Assembly: GCF_017654315.1 (NCBI RefSeq)
Contig: NZ_CP072203.1
Span: 5,828,001 to 5,892,000 of the forward strand
DNA length: 64,000 bases
Source of the DNA: Gordonia polyisoprenivorans
GTDB taxonomy: Bacteria; Actinomycetota; Actinomycetes; Mycobacteriales; Mycobacteriaceae
Direction: 5' to 3'
The notes beneath the pieces are model-generated. The model was not told the DNA's origin. It worked only from the letters and a program-made list of their open reading frames with translations, and made no database searches. This document shows, in pieces, positions 19,730 to 29,900 of the stretch. The stretch's first letter is position 1; the number at the start of each line of letters is the position of its first letter. Both the position numbers and the translations under genes were made by a program.

Positions 19730-20637
19730 CCGCCACCACGGCAGCCGCTCCGAGGCGGAGTGAGGGTAAGAAGGCCGAGCGTCGGTTGGCGTTCTGGTTG
19801 GTGTTGCCTGCGGTGGTGATGATGGCGGTGGTGACGGGGTATCCGATTGTTTATGCGGTGTGGTTGTCGTTGAACAAGGCGAGTTTGTCGGCGCCGGGTA
19901 AGCGTGAGTTTGTGTGGTTCGCCAATTACGGGACTGTGTTGTCGGATGGGTATTGGTGGACGGCGTTCGGGGTGACGTTGGGCATCACGGTGGTGTCGGT
20001 GGTGATCGAGTTCGTGTTGGGGTTGGCGATCGCGTTGGTGATGCATCGAACGTTGTTCGGGCGGGGCACGATTCGCACGGTGGTGTTGATTCCGTACGGG
20101 ATTGTGACGGTCGCGGCGGCGTTCTCCTGGTATTACGCGTGGACGCCGGGGACGGGGTATCTGGCGAATTTGTTGCCGGATGGGAGTGCCCCGTTGACTC
20201 AGCAGTGGCCGTCGTTGGCGATCATCGTGTTGGCCGAGGTGTGGAAGACGACCCCGTTCATGGCGTTGTTGTTGCTGGCGGGGTTGGCGTTGGTGCCCGA
20301 TGATTTGTTGAAGGCCGCTCAGGTGGATGGGGCGGGGGCGTGGACGCGGTTGTGGCGGATCATTTTGCCGTTGATGAAACCGGCGATCCTGGTGGCGTTG
20401 TTGTTCCGCACGTTGGACGCGTTCCGGGTGTTCGACAACATTTATGTGTTGACCGCCGGGTCGAACAACACCTATTCGGTGTCGATGCTCGGCTACGACA
20501 ATCTGTTCAAGGGTTTCAATCTGGGTGTGGGGTCGGCGATCTCGATCCTGATCTTCGTGTGTGTGGCGATCATCGCGTTCATCTTCATCAAGGGGTTCGG
20601 TACTGCGGCACCGGGCTCGGACAACGAGGGGAGGTAA
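19726..20637 (+). CDS. sugA: Sugar ABC transporter permease SugA
   Basis: The 303-residue MalF-type permease has six predicted membrane segments. The EAA loop, LLKAAQVDGAGAWTRLWRIILPL near residue 200, docks on the ATPase. It pairs with SugB to form the membrane channel. Codon use differs sharply from lpqY: from about 19790 Leu is almost always TTG, Val almost always GTG and Gly often GGG, whereas lpqY prefers CTC and GTC. It is translationally coupled to lpqY. Confidence 0.93.
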   Translation: MTATTAAAPRRSEGKKAERRLAFWLVLPAVVMMAVVTGYPIVYAVWLSLNKASLSAPGKREFVWFANYGTVLSDGYWWTAFGVTLGITVVSVVIEFVLGLAIALVMHRTLFGRGTIRTVVLIPYGIVTVAAAFSWYYAWTPGTGYLANLLPDGSAPLTQQWPSLAIIVLAEVWKTTPFMALLLLAGLALVPDDLLKAAQVDGAGAWTRLWRIILPLMKPAILVALLFRTLDAFRVFDNIYVLTAGSNNTYSVSMLGYDNLFKGFNLGVGSAISILIFVCVAIIAFIFIKGFGTAAPGSDNEGR

Positions 20638-20643
20638 GGGGCG

Positions 20644-21474
20644 GTGAAGACCGGTACCAAACCGAAAGTGTGGTGGGCGATCGCCAACCTGGTGGTGATC
20701 CTGTATGCCATCATCCCCTTGTTGTGGATCGTGAGTTTGTCATTCAAACCCGCGTCGAGTGTCACCGACGGCTCGTTCATCCCGAAAGAATGGACGTGGG
20801 ACAACTATTCGTCGATCTTTTCCACGAGCGCGTTCACCTCGGCGTTGATCAACTCGATCGGTATCGGGTTGATCACCACGGTGATCGCGGTGGTGTTGGG
20901 TACGATGGCCGCCTATGCGGTGGCCCGGCTGGACTTTCCGGGTAAACGCCTGCTGATCGGCGCAGCGTTGTTGATTGCGATGTTCCCGCAGATCTCGCTG
21001 GTCACCCCACTGTTCAACATCGAACGCACCCTGGGGTTGTTCGACACGTGGCCGGGGTTGATCCTGCCCTACATCACCTTCGCGTTGCCGTTGGCGATCT
21101 ACACGCTCTCGGCGTTCTTCCGGGAGATCCCGTGGGAGTTGGAGAAGGCCGCGAAAATGGATGGCGCGACCCCGTTCCAGGCGTTCCGGAAGGTGATCGC
21201 CCCGCTGGCGGCGCCGGGGGTGGTGACCGCGGCGATCCTGGTGTTCATCTTCGCGTGGAACGACCTGCTGCTGGCGTTGTCGTTGACCTCGACCGAACGG
21301 GCGATCACCGCGCCGGTCGCGATCGCGAACTTCACCGGGAGTTCCCAGTTCGAGGAACCCACCGGGTCGATCGCCGCGGCCGCGGTCGTGATCACCATTC
21401 CGATCATCATCTTCGTGTTGTTCTTCCAACGTCGAATCGTGGCCGGGTTGACCTCCGGCGCGGTGAAGGGATAA
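20644..21474 (+). CDS. sugB: Sugar ABC transporter permease SugB
   Basis: The 276-residue MalG-type permease has six membrane segments and the EAA loop [23 protein letters not shown] near residue 175. It starts with GTG 6 bases after the sugA stop, preceded by GGGAGG. The TTG/GTG-rich codon pattern of sugA continues in part and fades toward the end. It is the partner of SugA. Confidence 0.93.
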   Translation: MKTGTKPKVWWAIANLVVILYAIIPLLWIVSLSFKPASSVTDGSFIPKEWTWDNYSSIFSTSAFTSALINSIGIGLITTVIAVVLGTMAAYAVARLDFPGKRLLIGAALLIAMFPQISLVTPLFNIERTLGLFDTWPGLILPYITFALPLAIYTLSAFFREIPWELEKAAKMDGATPFQAFRKVIAPLAAPGVVTAAILVFIFAWNDLLLALSLTSTERAITAPVAIANFTGSSQFEEPTGSIAAAAVVITIPIIIFVLFFQRRIVAGLTSGAVKG

Positions 21475-21478
21475 ACCC

Positions 21479-22651
<1,173 letters not shown>

Positions 22652-22669
22652 CACCCTTACCCTGATGGC

Positions 22670-24064
22670 ATGACCACTCCGGCCGCCGGTCGTCATCTTC
22701 ATGCCGTCCCCGATCTCCCCGACCTCCCCGCCGCCCTCGGGGAGGTCGGGGACTCCACCGTCGAGCTCATGCGGGGCGGCGTCGAGCTGCGCATCGAACT
22801 CGACGACATCGAACCGCCGATCTGGCGCCGATTCCGAGTCCCGGCGAACATCGCACTCGACGATCTGCATCTCGTCGTACAGGCGGTGATGGGTTGGGAG
22901 GATCGCCATCTGCACCAGTGGACTCGCGACAATGATCCGCGTGCTCGCGGGCTGACCAGTTACAAGCCGACATACGCCTTCGCCGACTGGGAGACCGATG
23001 AGGACGAGCGTGACGAGGCCGGGGTGCCGTTGGCAACCCTGCTGACCCGGGTCGGCGACACACTGTTCTATCGCTACGATTTCGGCGACTGCTGGGACCA
23101 TCGACTCACGGTGGAGGCGATCACCGCCGCGGCCCGACGGCCGGAATGTCTGGCCGGGGAGCGCGCGTGCCCGCCCGAGGATTGCGGTGGCACAACGGGT
23201 TACGAGCTGTTACTGGCGGTGCGCGCCGATCCCGACCATCCCGACCGCGACTGGCTCGCAGGCCACGCCGACGCCGTCGATCCCGAACTCTTCGATGTCG
23301 ACGCGGTCAACGACCGCCTCGACATCCAGTCCCGAGCAACCCGGGTCTTCGGCGTCGTCGCGCACGTCAGCCCCCTGGTTGCGACCGTCACCACCCGACT
23401 GACCCCGACGCTGTCCCCGGACTTCTCCCGTGCGCTGATCGACTGTCGGCTCGATGAGCCGATCGACGAGATCCCCTCGGACGCCGCGTTACTCCTCGAC
23501 GCCATGGGCGTCCTGATCCGCCACGCCGCGGCGGGCATCACCCTGACGAAGTCCGGGTACCTGCCGCCGTCGGTGGTGGGTGAGTTGCGGTCCCTGATCC
23601 CCGGCACCATCGGTGAGTCCAATCGGGAGGTCGACCACTACCAGGTGACGATGCTCCGTGAGTACACCCGCGACATGGGCCTCGCGCGTGTACTCAAGGG
23701 CCGCTATGTGGCAACGAAACTCGGCTCACGATGCGCCGCCGACCCGAACCTGTTGTGGCGCACCGTCGCCGAACGCTTTCCGCTCGGCAAGAGTGACGCC
23801 GACCACGACTACGGTGTGCTGGAGCTCGTCCTGGTGGCCGGGGGTGTGGTCGACCGCGCGGGGCCGGTCGCCCACACCATGTCCGCTCTCGGTTGGCGTG
23901 CGGGCGATCCGCGGGACAGCATGGGCGACGCGTACTCCCCGACACGGCGTTTCTTCGCGCTGCTGGGGGTCGAACGACCGTGGAAGTGGAGCAAACTCCC
24001 ACCTCCGACACTGTCCCCCACCGTTCGGGCGCTCGCCCGAACCGCCCTGCTCACGCACCGTTGA
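22670..24064 (+). CDS. Plasmid pRiA4b ORF-3-like family protein
   Basis: The 464-residue protein has an N-terminal pRiA4b ORF-3/TnpR-type domain, roughly residues 30-200. It is recognisable by LRIELDDIEPPIWRRFRVP, DLHLVVQAVMGWEDRHLHQW and FYRYDFGDCWDHRLTVE. This domain often accompanies mobile or plasmid genes, but its function is unknown. The C-terminal about 250 residues are not recognised. It starts 18 bases after sugC without a visible terminator between, so read-through is possible. I do not infer a role in sugar transport. Confidence 0.8.
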   Translation: MTTPAAGRHLHAVPDLPDLPAALGEVGDSTVELMRGGVELRIELDDIEPPIWRRFRVPANIALDDLHLVVQAVMGWEDRHLHQWTRDNDPRARGLTSYKPTYAFADWETDEDERDEAGVPLATLLTRVGDTLFYRYDFGDCWDHRLTVEAITAAARRPECLAGERACPPEDCGGTTGYELLLAVRADPDHPDRDWLAGHADAVDPELFDVDAVNDRLDIQSRATRVFGVVAHVSPLVATVTTRLTPTLSPDFSRALIDCRLDEPIDEIPSDAALLLDAMGVLIRHAAAGITLTKSGYLPPSVVGELRSLIPGTIGESNREVDHYQVTMLREYTRDMGLARVLKGRYVATKLGSRCAADPNLLWRTVAERFPLGKSDADHDYGVLELVLVAGGVVDRAGPVAHTMSALGWRAGDPRDSMGDAYSPTRRFFALLGVERPWKWSKLPPPTLSPTVRALARTALLTHR

Positions 24065-24126
24065 CCCTCGACTCGGCTCGCCCTGTAGCGTCGAACCCGC
24101 ACACTTGTCGAGAGCGGGGGCCGCAG

Positions 24127-25209
24127 ATGTCGAAGATCGTGTTGTTCGGGGCGACGGGATACACCGGGAGGCTGACAGCCGCCGCGCTTCGGGCGCGGGG
24201 TGTCGAGCCGCTACTGGCCGCCCGCAACCGGTCCGCCTTGGCCTCGGTGGCCACCGACATCGGCGGTGCCGACACCGCCGTCGCCGATGTCACCGACCCG
24301 GCATCGGTTCGCGCACTGCTGGAATCGGGTGATGTGCTGATCAGCACGGTCGGCCCATTCCTGCGGTACGGGCGGCCCGCGCTCGACGCCGCACTCGACG
24401 CCGGTGCGCACTACCTCGACTCCACCGGCGAGGGGCCCTTCATCCGCGCCGTGTTCGATCGGGACGCCGAGGCCCGCGAGAAGAAGATCGGGCTGCTCAG
24501 CGCCTTCGGATTCGATTATGCCCCCGGCAATCTCGCCGCCGGCCTGGTCCTCGCCGACACCCCCGCGGCGACGGGGGTCCGAATCTGTTACGGCATCGTC
24601 GATCCCGGCACCAGCGGCGGCACCCGGGCGTCGATGGCCGGCATGATGTTCGAGCCCGGATTCTCGTTGCGCGACGGGCGACTTCGTCCGGCACGTCTGG
24701 GAGAACGCGTGCACACCTTCACCGTCAATGGCGCCTCCCGCACCGCGGCATCGATTCCGGCGTCGGAGCATCTCGCCCTGCCCCATTCGTATCCGGACCT
24801 GCGTGACGTCGACGTCTACCTCAGCTCGCCGCCGGCCGCGGCACGCGCCCTGCAGATCGGTACCCGGGTCACCTCGATCGCCGCGCAGATCGCTCCGCTC
24901 AAGGCCCTTGGCGACGCCGTCCTCTCCCGGGCCGTGAAGGGATCGACGGGCGGACCGACCGCGGAGCAACGGGCGAGCACGTCGTCGTGGATCGTCGCAG
25001 AGGCGCTCGACGCCAACGGCGCGGTGCTGGCGTCGACGACGCTCACCGGTGTCGATCCCTACACCTACACCGCCTCGATCCTCGCCTGGGGCGCAGATCA
25101 GGCACTGTCCGGCGCTTTGCGCGCCGTCGGCGCACTCGGCCCCGTCGATGGCTTCGGCCTCGAAGAACTCACTGCGGGCGCAGCCGAAGCGGGATTGACG
25201 GCCCAGTAG
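24127..25209 (+). CDS. Saccharopine dehydrogenase-fold / trans-acting enoyl reductase family protein
   Basis: The 360-residue protein starts with a Rossmann nucleotide-binding motif, SKIVLFGATGYTGRL, followed by AARNRSALASVA. The mid-part has TVGPFLRYGRPALDAALDAGAHYLD, typical of the saccharopine dehydrogenase-like family that includes mycobacterial trans-acting enoyl reductases. Those act in lipid synthesis, but this copy has no lipid genes beside it. The ATG at 24127 is preceded by a GGGGG run. Oxidoreductase activity is likely; the substrate is open. Confidence 0.85.
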   Translation: MSKIVLFGATGYTGRLTAAALRARGVEPLLAARNRSALASVATDIGGADTAVADVTDPASVRALLESGDVLISTVGPFLRYGRPALDAALDAGAHYLDSTGEGPFIRAVFDRDAEAREKKIGLLSAFGFDYAPGNLAAGLVLADTPAATGVRICYGIVDPGTSGGTRASMAGMMFEPGFSLRDGRLRPARLGERVHTFTVNGASRTAASIPASEHLALPHSYPDLRDVDVYLSSPPAAARALQIGTRVTSIAAQIAPLKALGDAVLSRAVKGSTGGPTAEQRASTSSWIVAEALDANGAVLASTTLTGVDPYTYTASILAWGADQALSGALRAVGALGPVDGFGLEELTAGAAEAGLTAQ

Positions 25210-25287
25210 GGACCGACGTCCGGGCAGACGAGCGGTAGTAGAGTCGACCTCGGGCCGGGGCCTGTCGAACACCGAAGTGGAGACCGC

Positions 25288-25959
25288 GTGCGGGTGCTGG
25301 TCGTCGACGACGACGCAAATGTCGCCGAAACCGTTCGCCGGGTACTGGCCACCTCCGGATGGAACGTCACGGTCAGCGGCGACGGTCTGGACGCCCTGGC
25401 CCAGGCGAGCGCCGAGGAATTCGATGCGATCGTGCTCGACATCATCCTGCCCGGTCTCAACGGTTTCGAGGTGGTCCGCGAGTTGCGGCGGCGTGAGGTC
25501 TGGACGCCGGTGGTGATGCTCTCGGCCAAGGACGGCGAGTACGACCAGGCCGAGGCCCTCGATTACGGGGCCGACGACTACCTGGTCAAACCCTTCTCGG
25601 TGGTGGTGCTCAACGCACATCTGCGGGCCGTGGTGCGGCGCGGTGGCCGGGAGCGCCCCGCCGTGCTCACCGCCGGAACGCTCAGTCTCGACCCGGCCCA
25701 GCGGGTGGTTTCCCGCTCCGGGCAGGTCATCACGCTGACACCGCGCGAATACTCGGTACTGGAACACCTGATGCGCCACAAGGGTACCGTCGTGTCCAAA
25801 CATTCCATCCTGCAATCGGTCTGGGACGAGAACTACACCGGAGACGAGAACATCATCGAGGTGTACATCGGCTACCTCCGCCGCCGTATCGACCAGCCGT
25901 TCGGGGTGTCCTCCATCGAGACCGTACGCGGGGCCGGCTACCGGCTGCGGGAGGACTGA
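25288..25959 (+). CDS. Two-component response regulator, OmpR/PhoB family
   Basis: The 223-residue regulator has a receiver domain with VLVVDDDANVAE at the start. The phospho-acceptor Asp is in IVLDIILPGLNG near residue 51, and the conserved Lys is in YLVKPF. The C-terminal winged helix has LTPREYSVLEHLMRHKGTVVSK and NIIEVYIGYLRRRID. It starts with GTG. Its 3' end overlaps the convergent histidine kinase gene by 22 bases. Kinase and regulator are probably partners despite the unusual tail-to-tail order. Confidence 0.94.
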   Translation: MRVLVVDDDANVAETVRRVLATSGWNVTVSGDGLDALAQASAEEFDAIVLDIILPGLNGFEVVRELRRREVWTPVVMLSAKDGEYDQAEALDYGADDYLVKPFSVVVLNAHLRAVVRRGGRERPAVLTAGTLSLDPAQRVVSRSGQVITLTPREYSVLEHLMRHKGTVVSKHSILQSVWDENYTGDENIIEVYIGYLRRRIDQPFGVSSIETVRGAGYRLRED

Positions 25960-27503
25960 GCAGGGTCTCGGTCTTCCGGCGACAGACCGTCGTGTGCCGT
26001 CATCGGTAGTCGTACAACGAATTCGACACCGCCACCGGTTCTCTCGGCCACCGCGACGCTGCCGTCGTGGGCCCGGACGATCTCCCGCACGATGGCCAGG
26101 CCGAGCCCGGCACCGGATCCCTGACGCCGGTCGGCGTCGACTCGGGCGAACCTGTCGAAGATGCGCTCGCGCTGCTCTTCCGGGATGCCCGGACCGTCAT
26201 CGCCGACGGTGATCACCGCGTCGTCACCGTCGGCGCGCAACGATAGCGACACCCGGGAGCGGGCGTATCGGGCGGCGTTGTCGGTGAGGTTGCGGACGGC
26301 GCGCGCGATCATCTCCCGGTCACCGGCCACCCGAACGGGTGTCAGATGCGGCTCCACCACAACGGTGTTCGACGATCTGAGCCGAGTGATCTCGGCGCCG
26401 ACGATGTCATCGAGGTCGACCTCGGTCCGCTGCAGTGGCAGTCCGCGTTCGTCGGCGCGGGCCAGCAGCAACAGGTCGTCGACGATGTGTTGCATTCGTC
26501 GCGCCTCGGGAAGCAGCACGGCCCGAACCGTTTCCGCGTCGATCGCGGTGTGGGAATCGTCGGCGAGGTCGAGGAGTCCGACGACGGTGGTCAGTGGGCT
26601 GCGCAGTTCGTGGGAGGCATCACCGACGAAGCGCAGTTGTGCGTCGTGGCTGGACTCCAGTCGACGCAGCATCCCGTTCATCGTCACCGCCAGCGCTCGG
26701 ATCTCGTCGTGCGCCTCGGGTACCGGTACGCGTTGGCCGAGACGGCTCGCACTGATCTCATTGACCCGCCGGGAGATTCGTGACACCGGCCGCAGGGATC
26801 GGCCGACGAGGAGGTAGACGGCCCCGGCGCCGAGGATCACGACCATCGGCAGTTCGACGGCCATGATCGAGGCCATCGTCCATTCACTGCTGCGAATGCC
26901 GCTCGCGCGGTCGAGCGCGATGACCGAATAACGTTGTCCGGCATACCTGGCCGTCACGGCGGTCGCGCAGTACTCGCCATGGAATCCGGGGATGTAGACG
27001 TCGTCGGCGTAGACCGGCGAGTCGTCGGCCGGTACGGTGCCCGCCCCGGCCGACTGGTATCCGGCGAGTGTCACCGCGCCGGTCGGCGCCCCCGGTGAGG
27101 CCACCACGACCGCGCCCTGCTCGTCGAGCACCTGCATCACATCCACGCCGGCGCCGGGGGCGAGATCGTCGGAGTCGACGGCGGTGGGTCCGCCGTGGGT
27201 GATGGCGGCGGCGATCTGGTAGGCCTGCCGGGCGGTGGATCGATACATCGCGTCGGTGTTCGCGCGGTGCAACATGTACAGCGTCACCGCGCCGCCGATC
27301 CCGAGAGCCACGGCCACCACGATCGCCGCGATCACCGTCGACTGCACTCGTACACCCCATCGGGCGATTGGTGACGACAAAGATCTCTTCACTGCTCGGG
27401 ATCTCTTCACTGCTCGGTCCGTCCCGCGTCCGGCGCCGCGAATCGGCTGGTAGAGGGCATCGATCGGCGTGGAACGCTGGTCGCACAGTGTATTCGATGC
27501 CAC
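25938..27503 (-). CDS. Sensor histidine kinase
   Basis: The membrane kinase has a first transmembrane segment (VIAAIVVAVALGIGGAVTL), an extracytoplasmic sensor of about 130 residues and a second segment (MAVELPMVVILGAGAVYLLVG). HAMP and HisKA domains follow, with FVGDASHELRSPL carrying the phospho-His. The catalytic domain shows NLTDNAARYA, GDDGPGIPEEQ and GAGLGLAIV. The start is uncertain. The N-terminus contains a tandem 18-bp duplication (RAVKRS twice), and GTG codons at 27410 or 27392 are alternatives to 27503. It probably phosphorylates the response regulator ending at 25959. Confidence 0.92.
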   Translation of the reverse strand: MASNTLCDQRSTPIDALYQPIRGAGRGTDRAVKRSRAVKRSLSSPIARWGVRVQSTVIAAIVVAVALGIGGAVTLYMLHRANTDAMYRSTARQAYQIAAAITHGGPTAVDSDDLAPGAGVDVMQVLDEQGAVVVASPGAPTGAVTLAGYQSAGAGTVPADDSPVYADDVYIPGFHGEYCATAVTARYAGQRYSVIALDRASGIRSSEWTMASIMAVELPMVVILGAGAVYLLVGRSLRPVSRISRRVNEISASRLGQRVPVPEAHDEIRALAVTMNGMLRRLESSHDAQLRFVGDASHELRSPLTTVVGLLDLADDSHTAIDAETVRAVLLPEARRMQHIVDDLLLLARADERGLPLQRTEVDLDDIVGAEITRLRSSNTVVVEPHLTPVRVAGDREMIARAVRNLTDNAARYARSRVSLSLRADGDDAVITVGDDGPGIPEEQRERIFDRFARVDADRRQGSGAGLGLAIVREIVRAHDGSVAVAERTGGGVEFVVRLPMTAHDGLSPEDRDPAQSSRSR

Positions 27504-27564
27504 TGGCGCCGACCAGTGTCGTCTTTCAGCGGCTCTTCAGGTGATCCGGCGAAGAGTGCAGAGC

Positions 27565-29238
27565 ATGGTTGCCGCAGGTACCGTCGCCGAGTGCATCCTC
27601 GAGGCCGCACGTGAGCACGGAATCAGCGTGGTGTTCGGGGTCCACGGCGCCAACATCGAGGACGTGTACGCCACCGGAGCGGTGATCGGCATGCCGATGG
27701 TGGTTGCCAAACACGAGTTCGCGGCGGGCGCGATGGCCGACGGGGTCGCGCGGATGACCGGGCGGCCGGGCATGGTCGTGACCACATCCGGCGGGGGTGC
27801 GCTGAATGTGGTTGCTGCGCTGGCGGAATCCTACGACAGCCGGGTGCCGGTACTCGCGGTGATCGGCGCACCCCCGACACCACTGACCGGACGCGGTGCC
27901 TTTCAGGACATGCTCGATCCCCCCGACACCATCGATCTCACCGCCGTGCTCGGCGGCGTCACCGGATACTGTGCGGTGGTGCGCTCGGCGGCCGATCTCG
28001 GGTCTGCACTCGCCAAGTCGTTCGCCACGCTGCGCCGCGGCCTGCCCGCCGCCCTGATCGTGCCGAAAGACGTTCAGACGCAGCGCTATGACGGGACGGT
28101 CAGCACCGGCATCGGCACTGCGGACGTTACCGATGCCGCGGAGGAGACATCGGCAGCCCTTGACACCCTGGCCACGCTGCTCGCCGAGCGCGTCATCGCA
28201 GGCGCACATACATGTGTGTGGGTCGGCGACGAGGTGTCGCGCTCCCATGCGGGCGAGACCGTCAGCGCGATCGCGACGATGCTCGGTGCCACGATCGTTG
28301 CCGCACCCGGTGGCGCCGATGCCGTCACCGACCTCACCACGCACGCCGGGGTGACCGGGGTGATGGGCCATCCGTCGGCACGGCGGGCCCTCGCCGACGC
28401 CGATGTGTGTCTGGCGCTCGGTACCCGGATGACGGTCACCGATCGCGGTGGCCTCGACGACGTGCTCGACGGGATCGAGCTGTATCACGTTGGCGAACAG
28501 CCTCCTCGGTATCCGAGCAAGACCGTCGCGGTCACGTCGATCGCCGCGGCGCTGGCTCAGCTCGCAGAGTCTGCGCCCCTGCGTCGGCTCCGGCCGCGTC
28601 GCCCACCGCGGGCGGTTGTCGAATACCTGACGACACCACAGGCCCCCGATCCACATCTGCCGGACCTACCAGCACTCATGGCGGCGATCGACGCGCACCT
28701 GCCCCGCGATGCGCGGGTGTTCGCCGACGCAGGCAACGCCGGAGCAGCTGCGTTGCACCATCTGACACCGCGCCGCTCCGGCCGCTTCACCGTCGCCCTC
28801 GGCATGGGCGGCATGGGATACGCGATCGCCGCGGGGATCGGGGCCGCCATCGACGATCCGTCCCGGCGAAGCGTGGTGATCGCCGGCGACGGTGCGTTCT
28901 TCATGCACGGAATGGAGTTTCACACTGCCGTGGAGCATGACGCCCCGGTCACCCTGATCGTCCTCAACAACAACGCCCACGGCATGTGCGTGACCCGAGA
29001 GAACCTGTATTTCCCGGAGAAGTTCGGTATCAACAGATTTCGCTCCACGGATATCGCCGGTGCCGTGTCGGCACTGTTCGCGGGCGTGGCGGTCCGCCAT
29101 CCCCACGATGCGGCCGGCGCAAGCGCCGCCTGCGCGGTGCTCTTCGCCGATCGCGGACCCAATTGTCTTGTCGTCGAATGCCACAGCGATGAGGTTCCAC
29201 CGTTCGCCCCCTTCCTGCCCCGAGAGGACTCCGCATGA
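27565..29238 (+). CDS. Thiamine diphosphate-dependent decarboxylase/carboligase
   Basis: The 557-residue ThDP enzyme is of the acetolactate synthase/benzoylformate decarboxylase superfamily. It has the catalytic Glu (AKHE51) in the PYR domain, a central TPP_M domain, and the PP-domain metal motif GDGAFFMHGMEFHTAVEHDAP...NNN near 440-475. It is not close to the biosynthetic IlvB in gene context, because no IlvN or IlvC is present. Its stop overlaps the next start by 4 bases (ATGA), the first of three such overlaps. It likely decarboxylates a 2-keto acid and either releases or transfers the acyl anion. The substrate is unknown. Confidence 0.88.
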   Translation: MVAAGTVAECILEAAREHGISVVFGVHGANIEDVYATGAVIGMPMVVAKHEFAAGAMADGVARMTGRPGMVVTTSGGGALNVVAALAESYDSRVPVLAVIGAPPTPLTGRGAFQDMLDPPDTIDLTAVLGGVTGYCAVVRSAADLGSALAKSFATLRRGLPAALIVPKDVQTQRYDGTVSTGIGTADVTDAAEETSAALDTLATLLAERVIAGAHTCVWVGDEVSRSHAGETVSAIATMLGATIVAAPGGADAVTDLTTHAGVTGVMGHPSARRALADADVCLALGTRMTVTDRGGLDDVLDGIELYHVGEQPPRYPSKTVAVTSIAAALAQLAESAPLRRLRPRRPPRAVVEYLTTPQAPDPHLPDLPALMAAIDAHLPRDARVFADAGNAGAAALHHLTPRRSGRFTVALGMGGMGYAIAAGIGAAIDDPSRRSVVIAGDGAFFMHGMEFHTAVEHDAPVTLIVLNNNAHGMCVTRENLYFPEKFGINRFRSTDIAGAVSALFAGVAVRHPHDAAGASAACAVLFADRGPNCLVVECHSDEVPPFAPFLPREDSA

Positions 29239-29900
29239 CCAGTCAGCCCGCCCCGCTCGCCGACCTCGGGGACCGCATCGCCGACATCGACGGGCTCATC
29301 CGCGTCGAGACCCACCCCCGCACGGTGGCGACCCCGATCATCGTCGACATGCTGCGCTCGGTGTACCCGCACGACAAGATCTTCGGGCAGTTCTGCCCGA
29401 TCCAGGGATACGTGGACGCACCGCCCCGCGAGCTGTTCTCCTGGCTCTCCGACACCCGCTCGCTGGAGGAATGGACCTACAGTCTGCGCGGATTCACCGA
29501 AACCGACGAGCCCGGCCTGTGGGTCGCCCAGGACCGCCTCGGCGACAACACCGAGATCTACACCCGCACCATCGCCGACCCGAATGCGATGACCGTCGAC
29601 TACCACTGCGCATGGGATCAGGGTGATCACCTGTGGATGATCTACCTGATGCGGGTCGTCGATGCGCAGGTGGTGTTGAATCGTCCGGGTTCGGTGGTGC
29701 TGTGGAACAACTGCCGGCATCCCTTCTACGACGAGAATCCCTACCCCGACACCGCGCCGCCCGATCGCCCGGTATGGGTCGGCGATTTCTGGGAGATGTT
29801 CTCTGCCGGACACCAACTCGAGCTCGACAATCTCACGGCGATCGCCGAGTTCCGCCACCACAACAACCTGCCCCTCACCCCGGAATGGATGACGTCATGA
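29235..29900 (+). CDS. SRPBCC-fold (polyketide cyclase/START-like) protein
   Basis: The 221-residue protein has a START-like pattern, with GYVDAPPRELFSWLSDTRSLEEWTY near residue 60 and FWEMFSAGHQLELDNLTAIAEF at the end. The fold binds hydrophobic ligands and acts as cyclase, dehydratase or carrier in biosynthetic pathways. It is coupled by 4-base overlaps to both the ThDP enzyme and the KAS III-like gene, so a role in the same pathway is strongly implied. Confidence 0.75.
   Translation: MTSQPAPLADLGDRIADIDGLIRVETHPRTVATPIIVDMLRSVYPHDKIFGQFCPIQGYVDAPPRELFSWLSDTRSLEEWTYSLRGFTETDEPGLWVAQDRLGDNTEIYTRTIADPNAMTVDYHCAWDQGDHLWMIYLMRVVDAQVVLNRPGSVVLWNNCRHPFYDENPYPDTAPPDRPVWVGDFWEMFSAGHQLELDNLTAIAEFRHHNNLPLTPEWMTS

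Noticed and set aside
24211..25815. A 534-codon open frame antisense to the saccharopine-dehydrogenase-like and response regulator genes
   Set aside because: The called genes have clear motifs; this frame has none and crosses their boundary.
27565..29238. Naming the ThDP enzyme as acetolactate synthase IlvB
   Set aside because: No regulatory subunit or IlvC is adjacent, and the operon partners are a KAS III-fold protein and an aminotransferase. Only the superfamily can be supported.
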